The notes under the pieces are model-generated. The model worked only from the letters and a program-made list of their open reading frames with translations. It ran no database searches and was not told where the DNA came from. Made by a program: the position numbers and the translations under genes. From NCBI GenBank assembly GCA_013399115.1, contig VXAA01000968.1, positions 378,995 to 442,994 of the forward strand: a stretch of DNA of 64,000 bases. The letters are read 5' to 3'. This stretch comes from Anseranas semipalmata (lineage: Eukaryota > Chordata > Aves > Anseriformes > Anseranatidae). This document shows positions 24,501 to 37,449 of this stretch, in pieces; the first letter of the stretch is position 1; the number at the start of each line of letters is the position of its first letter.

Positions 24501-24902
24501 CTGAAATACTCTTGATCTTTTATTTTATTTTATTTTATTTCTGCTTTGAAAAACCAACAAACCAAACAGACAAAAAAAAAATTGCAGGAAATAAACAAGT
24601 TCTTTGCCCTTACACTAACAGTTTAAGAAAGAAAGAAAGAAACCAGCCAACTACTGGGAAACTTTTTCAGCACTGCAGAGCTGAAGTAATTGCCATAGTG
24701 GTTATCCAGAAATGGCAAATTCTGGAGGCCTTTAAGAGATATAGGCTTTTTTTTTTTTTTTTTTTTATTATGCTGTAAAAGCTAAAACTCTGGGTAAACA
24801 GAAAGGTATTTCTGGTTCGACAGGCAGAGGGTATCAGGCAGTCAGAGTCCTGGTCTTATCTGAGGCGTTGTGAAAAAAGGTGTCCTGGGATAGCTATTAG
24901 CA
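18565..24902. other. non-coding unique sequence, no gene seen
   Basis: No supported gene over about 6.3 kb. Small items are a (TG)n run at 18682-18705, a direct 14-mer tandem at about 21838-21865, an 18-base near-palindrome at 22416-22433, a (TTTTA)n run at about 24515-24541, a GAAA run at about 24626-24642 and a poly-T at about 24748-24766. Open frames at 22218-22517, 22867-23245 and 23353-23846 overlap on opposite strands and show no coding signature. Confidence 0.6.
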
Positions 24903-24995
24903 CAGGCCCTCATGTATTCCCATTTCCAGATGGGAATAAAAAGATAGAGTGCTTCTGGTGGCTGATCTTCCCTCAGTCACCAAAGATTTCAGTGT
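24903..24995 (-). mobile_element. possible MIR-like SINE remnant
   Basis: Plus-strand 'tattcccatttccagatgggaa' (24916-24937) followed by 'cttccctcagtcacca' (about 24968-24983) resembles the reverse complement of the MIR/CORE-SINE 3' half, but the copy is short and poor. It could equally be chance. Confidence 0.3.
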
Positions 24996-27670
24996 ATGCT
25001 TGAATTAGTTGGAAATAACTATTAACTCAGAGGAATTAGAAGGGGTGAAATTTGGACTTTCTTTATTTCTTTAAGGTCCAAAAGATAAGAACCACCTTTA
25101 TTAGCTGCTTGTCTTCTTTCAGGCTTTTTTAGTCCAGATAAATGTTACTTGCATCAATCAAAAAAGGCACTGAAAGCTCTGTTATCTCACGAGATGCTAA
25201 TTTGCATTTTGTGGGGTATGATACAGCTCTCCATGCATTATCTTGGGTACAGAAATGCAGTTAAGAAGTTTTTGTCCTCAGTCATATATTCGCGGTTTCC
25301 CCACTTGAGTTGATTAAGCTGTCCGTGAGTCTGAACTGGAAAGGGGATTGCTCAGATCATCTGAGCTTAAAAATAAAAATTAAAAAGTCAAAACTGAGTT
25401 TTATTTTGTTTTTCTGAATGATGGAGATGAAACAATTTCTGTTTGTTTAACTTTGGGCAGCAGAGAGTGGAGAGGATGCAGGAAGTTTTACTGCCAAAGA
25501 AAAGGTACATAAAAATGCCTGAATTTAGAAGTTCCCTTGACCTTTAAAGAGACACACCAGAATGGAGGGGAAGAGAGGTGTGCAACACCGCATGGTGTCA
25601 CACCTTTTAAGCCCGTCTAGGCTCAATATCTTGTCCCTGAGGGGGTATCAAGCTCAGAAGTCTCAAAAAGACTATAATCACCATGCCTACCTAGCTATAC
25701 ACCTCTGCGGTATTCCCAGGTGACTAGGATGAGGTGGGCTAGGGGTGGGTATACTTTCCAAGTTAACCCATCACAGGCTTTTGAAAGGTCAAAATAGCAT
25801 TTGGAAAGACAGAATTCAAAGGAATAAACCTTTCCCATCAGATGCTTCAGTTATAAACTGCTGAAATGGAAGATAATGAACATTTCTGGACTGCTGATTA
25901 TCAGTGTAGAAATTCTGATAGAGTACATCGGCAGACTCAACTCATTTCCAGCTTAACAGCATTCTGAAAGCCATTGCATACTTTCTTTTGAATGACAACA
26001 TGCCCTCTGAAACTGAAATCTGTGAAAGTGCCTTCCTTCCACTCTCAGCTCCCTCCCCACCAGCCTCCCCAAGCCACCAACAAGGATTGAAAGTGATCCC
26101 ATTGTCATGCTGCCAAAGTAAATTAACATGATTCACAATTTTCCATAATAACTATTTGAAATTAAAGCAGTTGGTAATTAAAGTAATCCTTGCTCCCTGG
26201 TGACACATTCAGCATGACAAAACAGAAGTAATGCGACAGCAGCAGAACCTGTCTGCTTTATTTACTCGTTGCTTCAGTGCCTTGTTTTGCTGAGTAACTG
26301 ATCTCTCATTGAATTACAGAAGAGTGACTGAGTTAAATTAGAGTGGTTATTTGTGGTGAAAATGTTAATGTGAAAGTGTTTGCTCTGATAGCCCACAAAA
26401 TAAAATCAATATACTTCAAGATTCGTCATACCTCTCCTGGGTCTTTGGTTGATCTTGCTGTGGTTTTTAGGGAAGCTAAGGAACACCAAAATTAAGCCAT
26501 TGGACTGAGTCTGCTTGGTACATTGATGTGATGACCTCACTGGAAAAAAAAGGTCTCAGCGTTGCATAAGGTCTGTGGGGGGCCACAAAACACTTCACTG
26601 AAACCACATACCTGCATTCTTCAAAGCAGGCAAGCTGTAACCTGGAGAGTTACAGCTCAGAAACCAAACATTTTGTATGGCACAGAGCGGGTCACCTTGA
26701 AACTCCCTCCACGCAGTGTTACATCAGCAGCTTTGGAAATGGTATGTTTAAAGAGAGAAGCCAGTTAAAACTGGGACAAGATGTCGGTTTCAATTCTCTG
26801 GGCCATGCTCAGTGGGTCCCAGCAGAGTTGTGCCTTCTTTAGGATATTTTCCAAGAGAACAGACGTGCCACTGCTCTCAGGGTGGGGACGTCTTCCTCCC
26901 TCCTGCTGGACCAGCTCTGCTTGTGTGTGTGCTAGTTGTCAGACTTTGTCTGTTTTTTCCAGGCCCTGGAAAATTGGGAAAAAGAGTTGGGAAAATCAGA
27001 ACAAACAGAAGTTGTGTCTCTTGCCTCATAGGGACTGATTTGACAGAAAGATTGCTTACCTGTATGAAGAAAAATATTAATTTGAATAATAACCTGAATG
27101 CACAGTAAATTAATGAAGGGCAAAACCAGGCACTTTTTGTCTTTTTGAGTTGTAAGATTGTCTTTTTACATTCATTTCCCAAAACAAGAATGATGACATC
27201 TGGATTCTTTATGCTTTTGTGTTGTTCCAGTAGCATAAATGTATGCTGCAGTTAACAAATGCAACTTGAAATGCTTTTTGTCCTAAAAAAGATACTGTGT
27301 GAATCGAGACAAAATAACAGTTTGAGGTAAAAGACGAAAAAGAAGCCTTACTGATGAGTGAAATCTGAGGCAAAAGGAACTGCTCACGAAGTCTTTGGAA
27401 GATGGAGACGGAGATTGAACATACTTGGGTGGAGAAGTGAGTCCAAGGAAGTAGGAAATGAAAGGATGAGGAACCAAGCTGTGGTGACAGCAGAGATGGG
27501 GATGGGATTGAAGCGATTCTTTAAAATGAATGTTGAAGAAAAGACTTTTAGCTCAGGAACAAGGCCCTGGGAGCCAAAGGAGCAATGGAATGAAGGAGCA
27601 GGAAAGGAAGTTCATTTGAACTCCAGCATATCTTGGAGGGGACATATAAAACATCCAGCATTGTGGTAGC
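24996..27670. other. non-coding unique sequence, no gene seen
   Basis: No supported gene. Opposite-strand frames overlap at 26781-27236 without domain content. The block at 26105-26420 is rich in AATTAA/GTAATTA motifs and is listed separately as a possible conserved element. Confidence 0.6.
26105..26420. promoter_or_regulatory. possible conserved non-coding element
   Basis: A complex AT-rich block with repeated homeodomain-type cores (AAATTAACATG, GGTAATTAAAG, TTGAATTACAG, GTTAAATTAGAG), a TGACTGAGT-like site and CTTTATTTACTCG. No repeat or open frame explains it. Conservation is inferred from texture only. Confidence 0.18.
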
Positions 27671-27753
27671 TGTGTGTGTATATATATATGTCTGTATATA
27701 TATATAATATAAATATGTATATACATATATATTTATATGTATATATGTGTGTT
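27671..27753. repeat. TG/TA dinucleotide microsatellite
   Basis: A (TG)n start is followed by interrupted (TA)n and (ATGT)-type units over about 80 bp, just upstream of a CR1 tail. The isoleucine/tyrosine-rich frames on both strands here are translations of it. Confidence 0.9.
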
Positions 27754-27773
27754 ACACAGAAACATAGACGCCT

Positions 27774-27881
27774 ACCTGTGCAGCCTACTCTAGGGAACCT
27801 GCTGTGGCAGGGGGGTGGGACCCGCAGATCTCTGGAGGTCCCTTCCAACCCCTACAATTCTGCGAATCTGTGAATCTGTGA
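27774..27881 (+). mobile_element. CR1 LINE 3'-UTR fragment
   Basis: The CR1 3' UTR order is clear: 'gcagcctactctagggaacc', 'tgtggcaggggggtgggacc', 'tctctggaggtcccttccaa', then three tail octamers (ATTCTGCG, AATCTGTG, AATCTGTG; 27857-27880). Only about 108 bp survive, a strongly 5'-truncated insertion. No coding sequence is left. Confidence 0.93.
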
Positions 27882-27944
27882 AAAATAATCCTTTTCATCT
27901 CAATGGTGTTCACAAGATTATATACCAGGTAGGGCAAAAGCCTG

Positions 27945-28155
27945 GTAACCAACACTTCATCTCACAGTCCACTCTGCCACAGCCCTTTTGGATGATTGTG
28001 TCAAGTTACTTATTCTCTATGTGCTTCTGTCTTCTCCCAGTCTCCTGTGAAATGAGGGTAATAAATTCCAGAGGGTAGGAAAGGCATATGTGGATGCATG
28101 CTTCAAAGCTTATGAAGCACTCAGACACGGTAATGTGCTCGCTGACACTAAAATT
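27945..28155 (+). mobile_element. MIR-like CORE-SINE fossil
   Basis: In order: 'ccactctgccacagccc' (27969-27985), 'gtgtcaagttacttattctc' (27998-28017), 'cttctgtcttctcccagtctcctgtgaaatgagggtaataa' (about 28023-28063) and 'aagcactcagacacggtaat' (about 28115-28134). These correspond to the SINE's 'ctctgccac', 'gggcaagtcacttaacctctctg', 'cctcagtttcctcatctgtaaaatggggataat' and 'aaagcgctcagatactacggtga' blocks. Four blocks in the right order make this the clearest SINE fossil here. Confidence 0.72.
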
Positions 28156-28765
28156 TCTGTACTCATTTCTCCATTTGCTAATTGGAGTTGAGGCATCACT
28201 ATTTACCCATGTAAACTGAGTGGAAAATATGGTTTCTCACTCTGGATGTGCAGCTCCATAAAGACAAGAAGCTTAATTTCAAAGGCTAATCTATGACCTG
28301 CTGATATACCTGGGAAAAGAACAGCTACTATTGTAAAAGATTTTATTCTGTTGCTATAGAAACCTCTACAGCATGGAGTGTCTTATATGTGAATAGTATA
28401 GAAGGAGAAGTACAGAAAAACATTTTATTATATACGGCATAGAAAGCATGGTCTTCCTTTTTGTACATGTGGAAAACAAGAAATACATTTTCAAGGAATT
28501 GTGCAGTTACATTAAATATTTTGTTACCGAAGCATTTGTTCTCAAGTGCTACCTCCTCTGAGTTTGACAAAGGAAAGTGCCAGCTCCACTTTGATTGCAA
28601 GCAGTATCCTGTAATTCTCTCTCAGGGACTCTTGAGAGACCTTTAAAATACTTAATATTCACTCCCTCTGCTCATTGTTTCTAAATTATTTAAATGACAT
28701 GAAGAAAAATGCAATTTAAGCCACTTCTATATGTGCAGGTGCCTGGCCAGAGGAGCTCATCCAGA
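28156..28765. other. non-coding unique sequence, no gene seen
   Basis: No gene or named repeat recognised. Confidence 0.6.
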
Positions 28766-28797
28766 AAAACAAACAAACAAACAAACAAACAAACAAA
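28766..28797. repeat. (AAAC)n microsatellite
   Basis: About eight near-perfect AAAC units. No transposable element is recognisable directly upstream, so it need not be an element tail. Confidence 0.9.
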
Positions 28798-31700
28798 AAA
28801 ACATAAATATGAGAGTTCAGATTTTCCAAGGTGTTTTTAAAACCACATAAAATGTCCCCAGTGCAACTTCAAGGTATGGGTCCATACACAAATGAATGTG
28901 GTGGCCATGGTAGGAAAGCAGCTCAAGTAAGAGCAATAAGCCAAAAAAGCTCCCTTCCTCCCCTGCTACCCTAGTTAAAATCCTGCGTGAGGTGTGAGGC
29001 AGGATGACGTGTCTGCTCCTTGATTCCAGCTCTGTTAGATCCATGCATGAGACCAGCTCCAGGCTGAAAATGCCCCCCAGACTGAACTCTCCCAAACTCA
29101 AATCCAAGGACTCCTCAAGGAGACATCTGTAGTGTTTAAAATGTCCAGGCTCTAAGTCAGCTAGAATTCCTGCAGCTGTCCAAGAAGTCAGGCTGGCTAT
29201 TTTGCTTTACACAGATTTGTGCTATGCTTTGGATTAGATCTGCCGTGATCTGCAGCCTCCTGCCCTCAGGTGACCTGCAGTGCTACTCGGAGCGGGAGGC
29301 ACAGATTGCGTCCTCCAAGACATCTGTCCATCTAAGCCGGTGCAGGAGCCAGGCAGTGCTTTCTCATGGTCATAAACGACTGAGTAAAAATTACCTCCCC
29401 GATATCAGCTGATCTGTGCTATCAAACTGTGTGTGTCACAGCTGGAAAATGTTCTTTGCTGTAGCTGTGCTTCTCCTGGCTTGGATGTTGAAAAGGGACT
29501 GCTGCAGTTCTTACAGAGAGTGGTGTTTCAGGCACCACCAGCGCTTAAGGTGTGCTGGGCACCTTTTAAGACACAACCCTGCTGAAAATCAGCTTATCTG
29601 CAGGCTTAACAGCGAGGTCAAACATATGTCCTTGGCCGAATTCCCATTTTTGCTGAAAGCAGGGCAAATTACTCAAAACATGAATTGCAGCCATGAATGT
29701 AGGTCTTCCTTTTCTGTTCCCAAACACCCAGGGGCAGTTGTTTGTCATGTTTTTGACTTTTTTAATGTGTAGGAAAGTCTTCCAAACCCCGTGTTAGCAT
29801 ATTTCAGGCCATGGAGAACTTGTGAGCCTTTCTGTGTCCTTGGTTTTCCGCATTTTTTTCTTGTTCCAATTAAATTTTATTCTGGCTTTGCTATTTTCAA
29901 GATGTTTTCTGTTACTTGCCTGGGTAAACAGAACAGGATTTAACTCTTGCTTTATGTGTTGTCATGGCACTCAACAGTCTGCAGTCCATTTCCTTATAAA
30001 TGCATAAGTAGATTTTGATATAATTAGCTAAGTAAGCATATGGCAAAAAGCATAACCCAATGTGTTTGTTTATAAAAAGCAGGTCAATGCTTGATTTAAA
30101 TCAGAACACACATGATTTGTTCTGAAACTGTTAAAATGCCTATTTTGGGACACTTTCAACTTACCATTTTTGGCTTCTATATTTCAATGACTCTATATTT
30201 CTTACAAGTTTCTTCCAGTTTTTGGTATGTTAGGTTATGATACAGTAACACATAAAGAAAGTTGAATGTTCTCTTTCACTTGTATAAAGTCAATCTTTCC
30301 CTGTCCTGTTCATGCCTTCCTATGGTGAAGTGTGGAAGTACCTGGCCACCTTTCAATATCCCAGATGTTCCTGATGATCTTAAGGTAGATATATAGTTTC
30401 ATAGACTGAGGTCTGAACAACCACCTCTCTATAGTTGCCCATTGCTATCCCTGGAATAACACTTCATGTTATGAGTCTCATCCCTGAAGAATATCTGTGA
30501 GCATCTCTCACTGACTGGATCCTAATTAACAAGGGACTGCAACCAGCCTTCTTGGAAATGGCTATAATTACTGTTGCTGAAGGGATTGGCCCCTCAACTG
30601 AACTCTGTGCTATTCAACCGAGGGTTTTGATGTGAAGCAAATGCTTCACACTGGGAAGCACTATTTCAGTAGAGGAAATCCACGCATTTTTAACAGATAA
30701 ATCATTGCAATATTTAGCTACATTAGAGACAGTCTATCATATGACAAAGTATGGTTTATAACATTTCTATGTGCTTTTGTATAGTGTTTCATATTTTAGA
30801 CATCCCAGCTGAAGTTTGTGAGAAAAATGTTCATTTGTTTTTTTTCCCAGCTGTATCATTTCATCGAATAAAAGACTAGATGAGCTTCTAGTGAGAGAAG
30901 CTCTCTCCCAGATCTGAAATGGAGGTGGTGATTGTTCAAATACTATTTGAGGGCAAATTGATGCAGATTCAGCTTGACTGTATTGTCTCTTGGGCTGCCT
31001 GAGAGAAAAGCTAGTTGATACCTTTAGAACAGAGTGAGAGACTGGCACAGGGAAATAAAAGGCAACAGCGCTCATGGTAAATGGCTGAGAAGACTCTATT
31101 CAAATAGAATTTTATGTACAAAACTGGTTTTATTGTTTTACAAAGACCTGGATGGATGGTGCAAAGTGCTCTCAGGAGAGAAGGAGAGCAGGCTACACCT
31201 CTCTGTTTTGCAGAAGACCAGGCTCACTTACAGCTTTGTGTTTCTCTGAGGAAGAATGCAATCCATGCTTGTTATCAAATTAGTTGTCTCTTTTTATACT
31301 AGTGTCAGTATAAAAAAATTGTCATTAGGATGGCATTGAAATCATTCAATTCTATTATCCTAGTGATCCACATAAAGGTGCATGATGTTCGAAGACATTT
31401 TAGTTTTTGTTAATGTCACCCTTCCTTTACTTACTGCAAACAGACATTGTGCAAGTTTATCTGTATTTAAATCCCCTTGAAGTGAAAGCTCAGTTGAAAG
31501 CTGAACTGTGATATCTTTGTGCATGAAGAAAAGACACTCATTTATTTATATTAGTGTCAAGCTTGTCTACTGCACTTTTTTTCTTCATCTTAATTGAATG
31601 TGCTTGCAGTAGCAGACAGGGCATGTGCTTAAATAGGAAGGACTAATTGGAAGAAGCTGTCAGGTTAACAGACATTTAGCTGGATAGATTGCACTTCAGT

Positions 31701-34700
31701 AGGAAAATTTCCGCAGGATAAGTATGAACAGTTTATGAAGGTGGATGATGGATGCAAGAGGAAGAGGGTAGGAAGATACCTGTTTGGGAAATGTGTAAGG
31801 CTGCTATGTAATTACAATGGATCTTTTAATCTAGAATGGATTGATTACTAAATAATGAGTTCCCTGTGGGTTATTGAGGTTTTAGCAGTTTCTTTTTCAT
31901 CTTATTTCAGCTTCTCTTTAATCCTCCTGCACTCTAGACAGGGGAGTTGGTTCATTTCTTGTGTCACCACTGAAGTAACAGAGGTATAGCAGGCAAAGGA
32001 AGATACGTTCTCCATCTGTTACGTCTAGCTGCTGCTGCAAAGCTGGGAAGGCTTGTTCCTACCATCAACTTACTGAAAAAATATTTAATGCTAGAGTGAG
32101 TATATAAACACAGTATTACTCATGCAACTCTTGACTAAATTCCTAGAGAAGATAATGAACTGCTTCTAATGTTAATGTGTCCTTTCTTAAACATCTTCTT
32201 TCTTTCCAAGATTATGCCTTTATCATGTTTTCATAATAACCATACTGTTTAATCTCTTAATAGCGGGTATCTAAACACTCTTCAAGCCGAGCCTTATAAA
32301 AATGGTGGCATTGATGAGGCCTGTCAGTTTGAGAGGTCTCGGCTGCTCACTGGTCTGTGCTCCGAGTGGCTGTTTTAAAGGCCGTATCTAGCAGAGGAAT
32401 CTGCTAGCGCTGATGCCTGTGCAGTGCCCTAGCTTGGCAGTACAGCTGCGGGGTCCACTGGGAACGAGTCTTGCATAGTCTCCTAGGACTGGGAGAAGAG
32501 AAATGGCCGGGAGAGCCAGGAGAAGCCAGGGGAAGCACTTGCTGCTGTCCTTTGGGGTGGCCAGGACAACTGTCCCCTCCCGCCGGACCCGTTAGCCACC
32601 GCCAAACCACTTGGAGCCTGAGATGCTGACTCACATCAGGAGCTACAGGCAAGTGCTCGGACTGCTCTCGGTGCAGTGACCTGTCCTTACATGGTGCTTA
32701 TGTGCTGGCTTCATATGCTGGTGCATTTTATTGTCATGTTAATAAACAGGAAGGCAGTTAACCTATTTTTAGCTCTCATTTTATATCACTGTTCGTAAAG
32801 TATGAGCTGCCCACAAGCACTCTGAATAAACAGTCAGAGTGAGTGTGCAGTTTTCAAACACTTTACATAAAGAATGTCTTTGTAAGAAAACTCTGTTACC
32901 CAGATCCTTCTGAAATGAGCAAAAGCCCCTTTTTCCTCTGAGAATAGGCTACCTGTTTGCGCCCACATTCCCAGCCCTTACTCCGGCTACAGATGGCCTA
33001 GCTTCATTGCTCCCTTTTGCTCAAAATAGATTATAGAGAAGCCCTCCTGAAGCAACCTTCCCAAAGGTTGCTTAGGCACTTCCAACAAACAAAGATGCCA
33101 CTGCAATATTTTTATTAGGATATTCCTCCTCTTATCCTTATAACATTTTCAATTAGCTTGATAGATGTAATGGATGTGCACTAAAACACTACCATTTATT
33201 TTCTGTAAAGAATGCAAGCAACTATTTTATACTCTAGGCAGTCCCATCTGCAGAGTACTCCAGATAAAAATTCCTATTCCAGAAATGCATCTGTGTTTAT
33301 TTCTGTATAGTTCTAGCAGAAAATGGAAGGAAAATCAGCCTGGAAAATTATATTTGATGTGGTACTAGGATCTGTACCACTGTTCCTGTATTTACACACA
33401 AAGTTAGAATAAACTGGAAAAAGTTGTGAAAATACTTGCTTCAGATGGATACAACATACTGTTGCTTTCCTTTTTCTCCCTTGGTGACTTTCCTGGGGCC
33501 CAGTAAAGTTCATATGCTTACAAAAAGAGTTCAATGCTTTATGAAACTGCTGCCATGGTTTACTATGGAACTGAATTGCACTATTTCATAATTACACTGT
33601 ACCAGGAAGAGGGGAATATTTTTTCTCCCATTAAATTATAATGGAAAGTGGCATCAACCTATTGGAAATTTCAGCTTCCACCCACTGATTCTCTGAGTTA
33701 ATTACCAGTATCGTTGGCTCCAGCTCAGCAAACCACACCTGTTGAGCAAGACATTGAAAGCAGATAGTCTTAAAATTAAATATGTACTTAAGCCTGCTTT
33801 CTCCTTTCAGTAGTTTTTAGCATGCACTTGCTGTCACTCTGAAGAGAGACTTACAGATTTATACACATTTGAAGTCTTCCTCTGTTGTGCACTTGTCCCT
33901 ATTTAGCATCAAAACAGCTAACACTCATTTTTATTTTAATTTGCAAAACCTTAATCTGTTTGACTTTTTGCTCTTCTGCTGGCACCAGAGCTGTCTACTC
34001 TGGTTTCTTCATTGGTTGAGAGTGACGATCAAAAATAGTAGTGTTAAAAAATTCCTCCACTTGGTGGCACTAAGAAATAACACAACTGCCCTCGAAAACG
34101 CAGCTGTAAAATATGGCCAAGTGGTTGGTAACAACTGAGCCCAGTGGCCCTGAGGAAGGAAGACATCAACCGAGCAGTAATCCCAAAGCTGTTTTGCTTG
34201 TTGTAAGTGTTAGTAAGTCTTCAGCACGGAGCATGCCCGTTGGGATGTAATTTCTGCACTTGGACATGCAGAGCAAATCTCTTCCCTCACTGTTGACTCT
34301 GGTGGCAGATGTTCTGCACTTCTCTTATATTTGCTACTTGCTTAAGAATGAGATGTACCTGGGAGGGTTTTTGTCAGAAGTCTAGGAGGAGGAAGCTGCA
34401 GAGCCTTCATTGCCAGTGCCTCTTTTAAGGCACCACTGGAGAGTTTCTCTTGGACAAGGAGATTTGCATGAATCTCCCTGGGGAGCCCCCCAGTGTAAAT
34501 ATTATTGCCTGCTTGGGAGAAGAAGTGCAGCAGAGCCATGTAAGGAATAAACTTGCTCTGGGGGGATGACTTGAGTGACTTACAACTACTGCTAGCACAG
34601 AAAATGAAAGAACTGGACCTAGCATTTATCCAGGTTCTTTTGCATCCTGACCAATAATACCCAGCAAAGGTCAAGTGCCCTAGGAACGGATTTCATTTGT

Positions 34701-37449
34701 GGTTACATTCCTGCTCCCTGATGCAGCTCTTGTTTCAGATCTGCACTGAAATATTGTTTTTCTCTTTCCCCCCGCACAAGCTTTTTCTGGCTGGGATTAT
34801 TTGTTCAGAATTGAGTTGTTTTTCTGCCTTATTTTTTTTTCCTCCTGTCAGTGCTCCTTGTAGTGTGTCTTTGAGTCCCATTAAATCTCCTATGAAAAAC
34901 AAAAACAAACAAACAATAAAATATATAATAATTAGTCCCAGCCTTTTAAACAGGAAGAATTTTTCAGAATTGAAAAGATTCTTCTGACAAAAAGGAAACA
35001 GACATCTTAAAAGTAGTGTCCTTGTATATTTTCCCTATATTTCTAGAACTGCGGCTACGTCTATACTAGTAAGCAGTATGGTTGAGTAGGGGCAGATGTA
35101 CAGAGCAAAACAGTTGGTGCCGAGGACTCGGTGTGCACCCCATCTATGTCACCGAGGGTATGAGCTCGGACTGGTGTCTGCCCTGCGGAAGGGTGGTGGC
35201 GGAGGCTGGAGCACCCCTTGGAGTTCCAGTCCGTGCCCTCCCAGGCTGCTCAGTGACATGAACATGGGGCTGGTAAATGGAGATCACTGGGACATCCGCT
35301 ACAGGTGTGGCCTCCTCAGCCAGACAAAACTGCTTCTGTTTTCTGAGACAAAAGCCAAATTCCCTTTTGCACCTCTCTGGCTGTGGGCAATGCAATGGAA
35401 TTGTAAATTGCTGCTATCTCAACATGTTAGCGAGGATAATGAAGTGGGCTGGCCCGGGAGTTTATTACTGATAGAAATTATTCTTCATCAACAATTTAAA
35501 CCTATCTGTGGTGACTGGAAGTTAGCACAAGCATATAATTCAGTGTCTCGCTGAGTTAATATTACCAGTCCAGGAGGATGGTGCCCACATAATGCACAGC
35601 AAGAGCAAGCACTGCTGGCAGTGCCCCAGCCCATGCTGGGAAGCAGGTTTTTGTGTTTTGGATGTTCTGGAAAACTACCTAGACATTGGAAGAGACAGAG
35701 ATGGGACCATAGCATTGGCAGAGTTGTAGGGTCTCCTTTGGGGCAGACAGAGATGACCAAAAAATCCCGAAACACCTGAGAATGGTAATGTGTGAAAAGA
35801 CTAATGGGAGGGTGAGAAGACTGATGGGAAGGTAAACCAGAGAAATCAGTTTTTGCCTTCCTGAGCTTGAAAGCTGAGGGAACTTCCACCCTTATGGATA
35901 AGTGCATGGCCAGAAAAAGTCATATGTGCACAGAACAGCTTAAGTTCAAAACAGAGATGATCCACAAGCAATGAATATAATCTCTCCTAGCAGAGACTCA
36001 GATGAGTGAAAAACATTCTTGCAAGAGCTCTTTAGTCTTGGTGAGACTTAGTGTAGTTACTATTTATTACTGTATTCATTTGTGGGTTTTACATAGCCAA
36101 CAGTCATAACAATTGATGATACTGGTAACAGATATAGTGTCAGGCAGCCATAGAACTGAAATATAGTCATGAATATCTGACTTGTAGGTACCTTTCTGAG
36201 CTCTAAGTGTCTGGTTCCTAAATATTATCAGAAACTTATTTTTCAAGTTTTACTACAGTAGGCTATATCAATGTTAGCAGCAAACACTGGCTAAGAGAAA
36301 ATGACCTTTAAAAAAAAGACCTTTAAGATGTTGCTTATTGTGTACTGCTGACACTATGAAAAGTAACCAACATATTGCAAAAATGACCCTTTAAAAACAA
36401 AAACCAGAGAAAAATATCCATTAGAATTCTTCACTCTGCAAAATTGCTGAAATGCATTCCGCTACCACGCTCATGAAATAGCAGGTTTACTTGGTCATAA
36501 ACAAAAGCTGAGGCAATTACTTTGCCAAGCACTATGTTTAATAGCACAAACTGTCTTTAATAGTCAAAAGCAATGAAACAGCAGGAGGTTTATCATTAAA
36601 ACTGCACATTCCTCTTTAAAGGATACAACCATGCAAAGCAATGGTTATTTGGCAGTATCTTCCATGAAAAAAAAAATCATAATAAGCTGAAAATTTTCTA
36701 ACATTTGATGTTCACTGAACATGAAATTTTATCTTGCATACTTGGGCTGTGACTTTCTCTGGTGACTTGCTACTTGCTTACATTTGATTTACGTCTCATT
36801 TATGTGGGAAGTCAAATGTGTGAACTGTCTTTGTGTAAACTTCATAACAGTTTGATATGTTAGAGTGGTTGATATTGTTGTGCAATCAATAAAAATAACA
36901 AGTAGACCACCAATAAAGATGTTTTCTATGCAAACTCCCCTCCTCCTTTTTGTTAATAGTGATGGAAACTGCCTCCTAAAAATGTCAAGAAATTAAAATT
37001 ACAAGATTACATCCACTCTGCTGTAGCCCAGATCTAACATTATCCTCAACAGGTATCAGCGTCAGAATATCATTGTCAGAAGCTAAGGATAGTCACTTTT
37101 GCTCTTGCTCAAACAAGAGATGGGAACAGGCACAGCCCTTCTTATAACGGCAGCCAGAAATGATGGAGCAGTCTCCAGACAGAATTACTATAGAAAACAC
37201 ACATTAACATAAGATACATTTTTTTTCCAGCTAATTGATAACCATGTAAAGGTTAATGTAAAAATCAACTCTCAGCAAATGCTATAAGTAATTGTTGTGA
37301 ACTTACAAACATTAATTATACCTCACATCATTCTTTACGGAACATCCGGTTAACAAATGAAAAACTAAGAACTTAATATCCTAATCCTGCTCATACCAAA
37401 AGCTCTATCATAATGCCACTGGTTTCAAAGGCACCAGAAGCTTCAATAC
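28798..37449. other. non-coding unique sequence, no gene seen
   Basis: No supported gene over about 8.6 kb. The longest frame (plus, 35096-35554) overlaps long frames on the other strand and has no domain. A GC-richer patch at about 32280-32690 contains a dozen or so CpGs but is not a clear CpG island. An imperfect tandem pair of 20 bp lies at 35794-35833 and an A-rich run at about 34894-34920. Confidence 0.6.

Noticed and set aside
32280..32690. CpG island / promoter call
   Set aside because: CpG density is raised only relative to the surroundings and appears well below expectation for its GC content; kept only as a low-interest observation.
35096..35554. 152-residue plus-strand frame
   Set aside because: It overlaps frames on the other strand, has low-complexity glycine/serine content from a GC-richer stretch, and has no domain or splice support.
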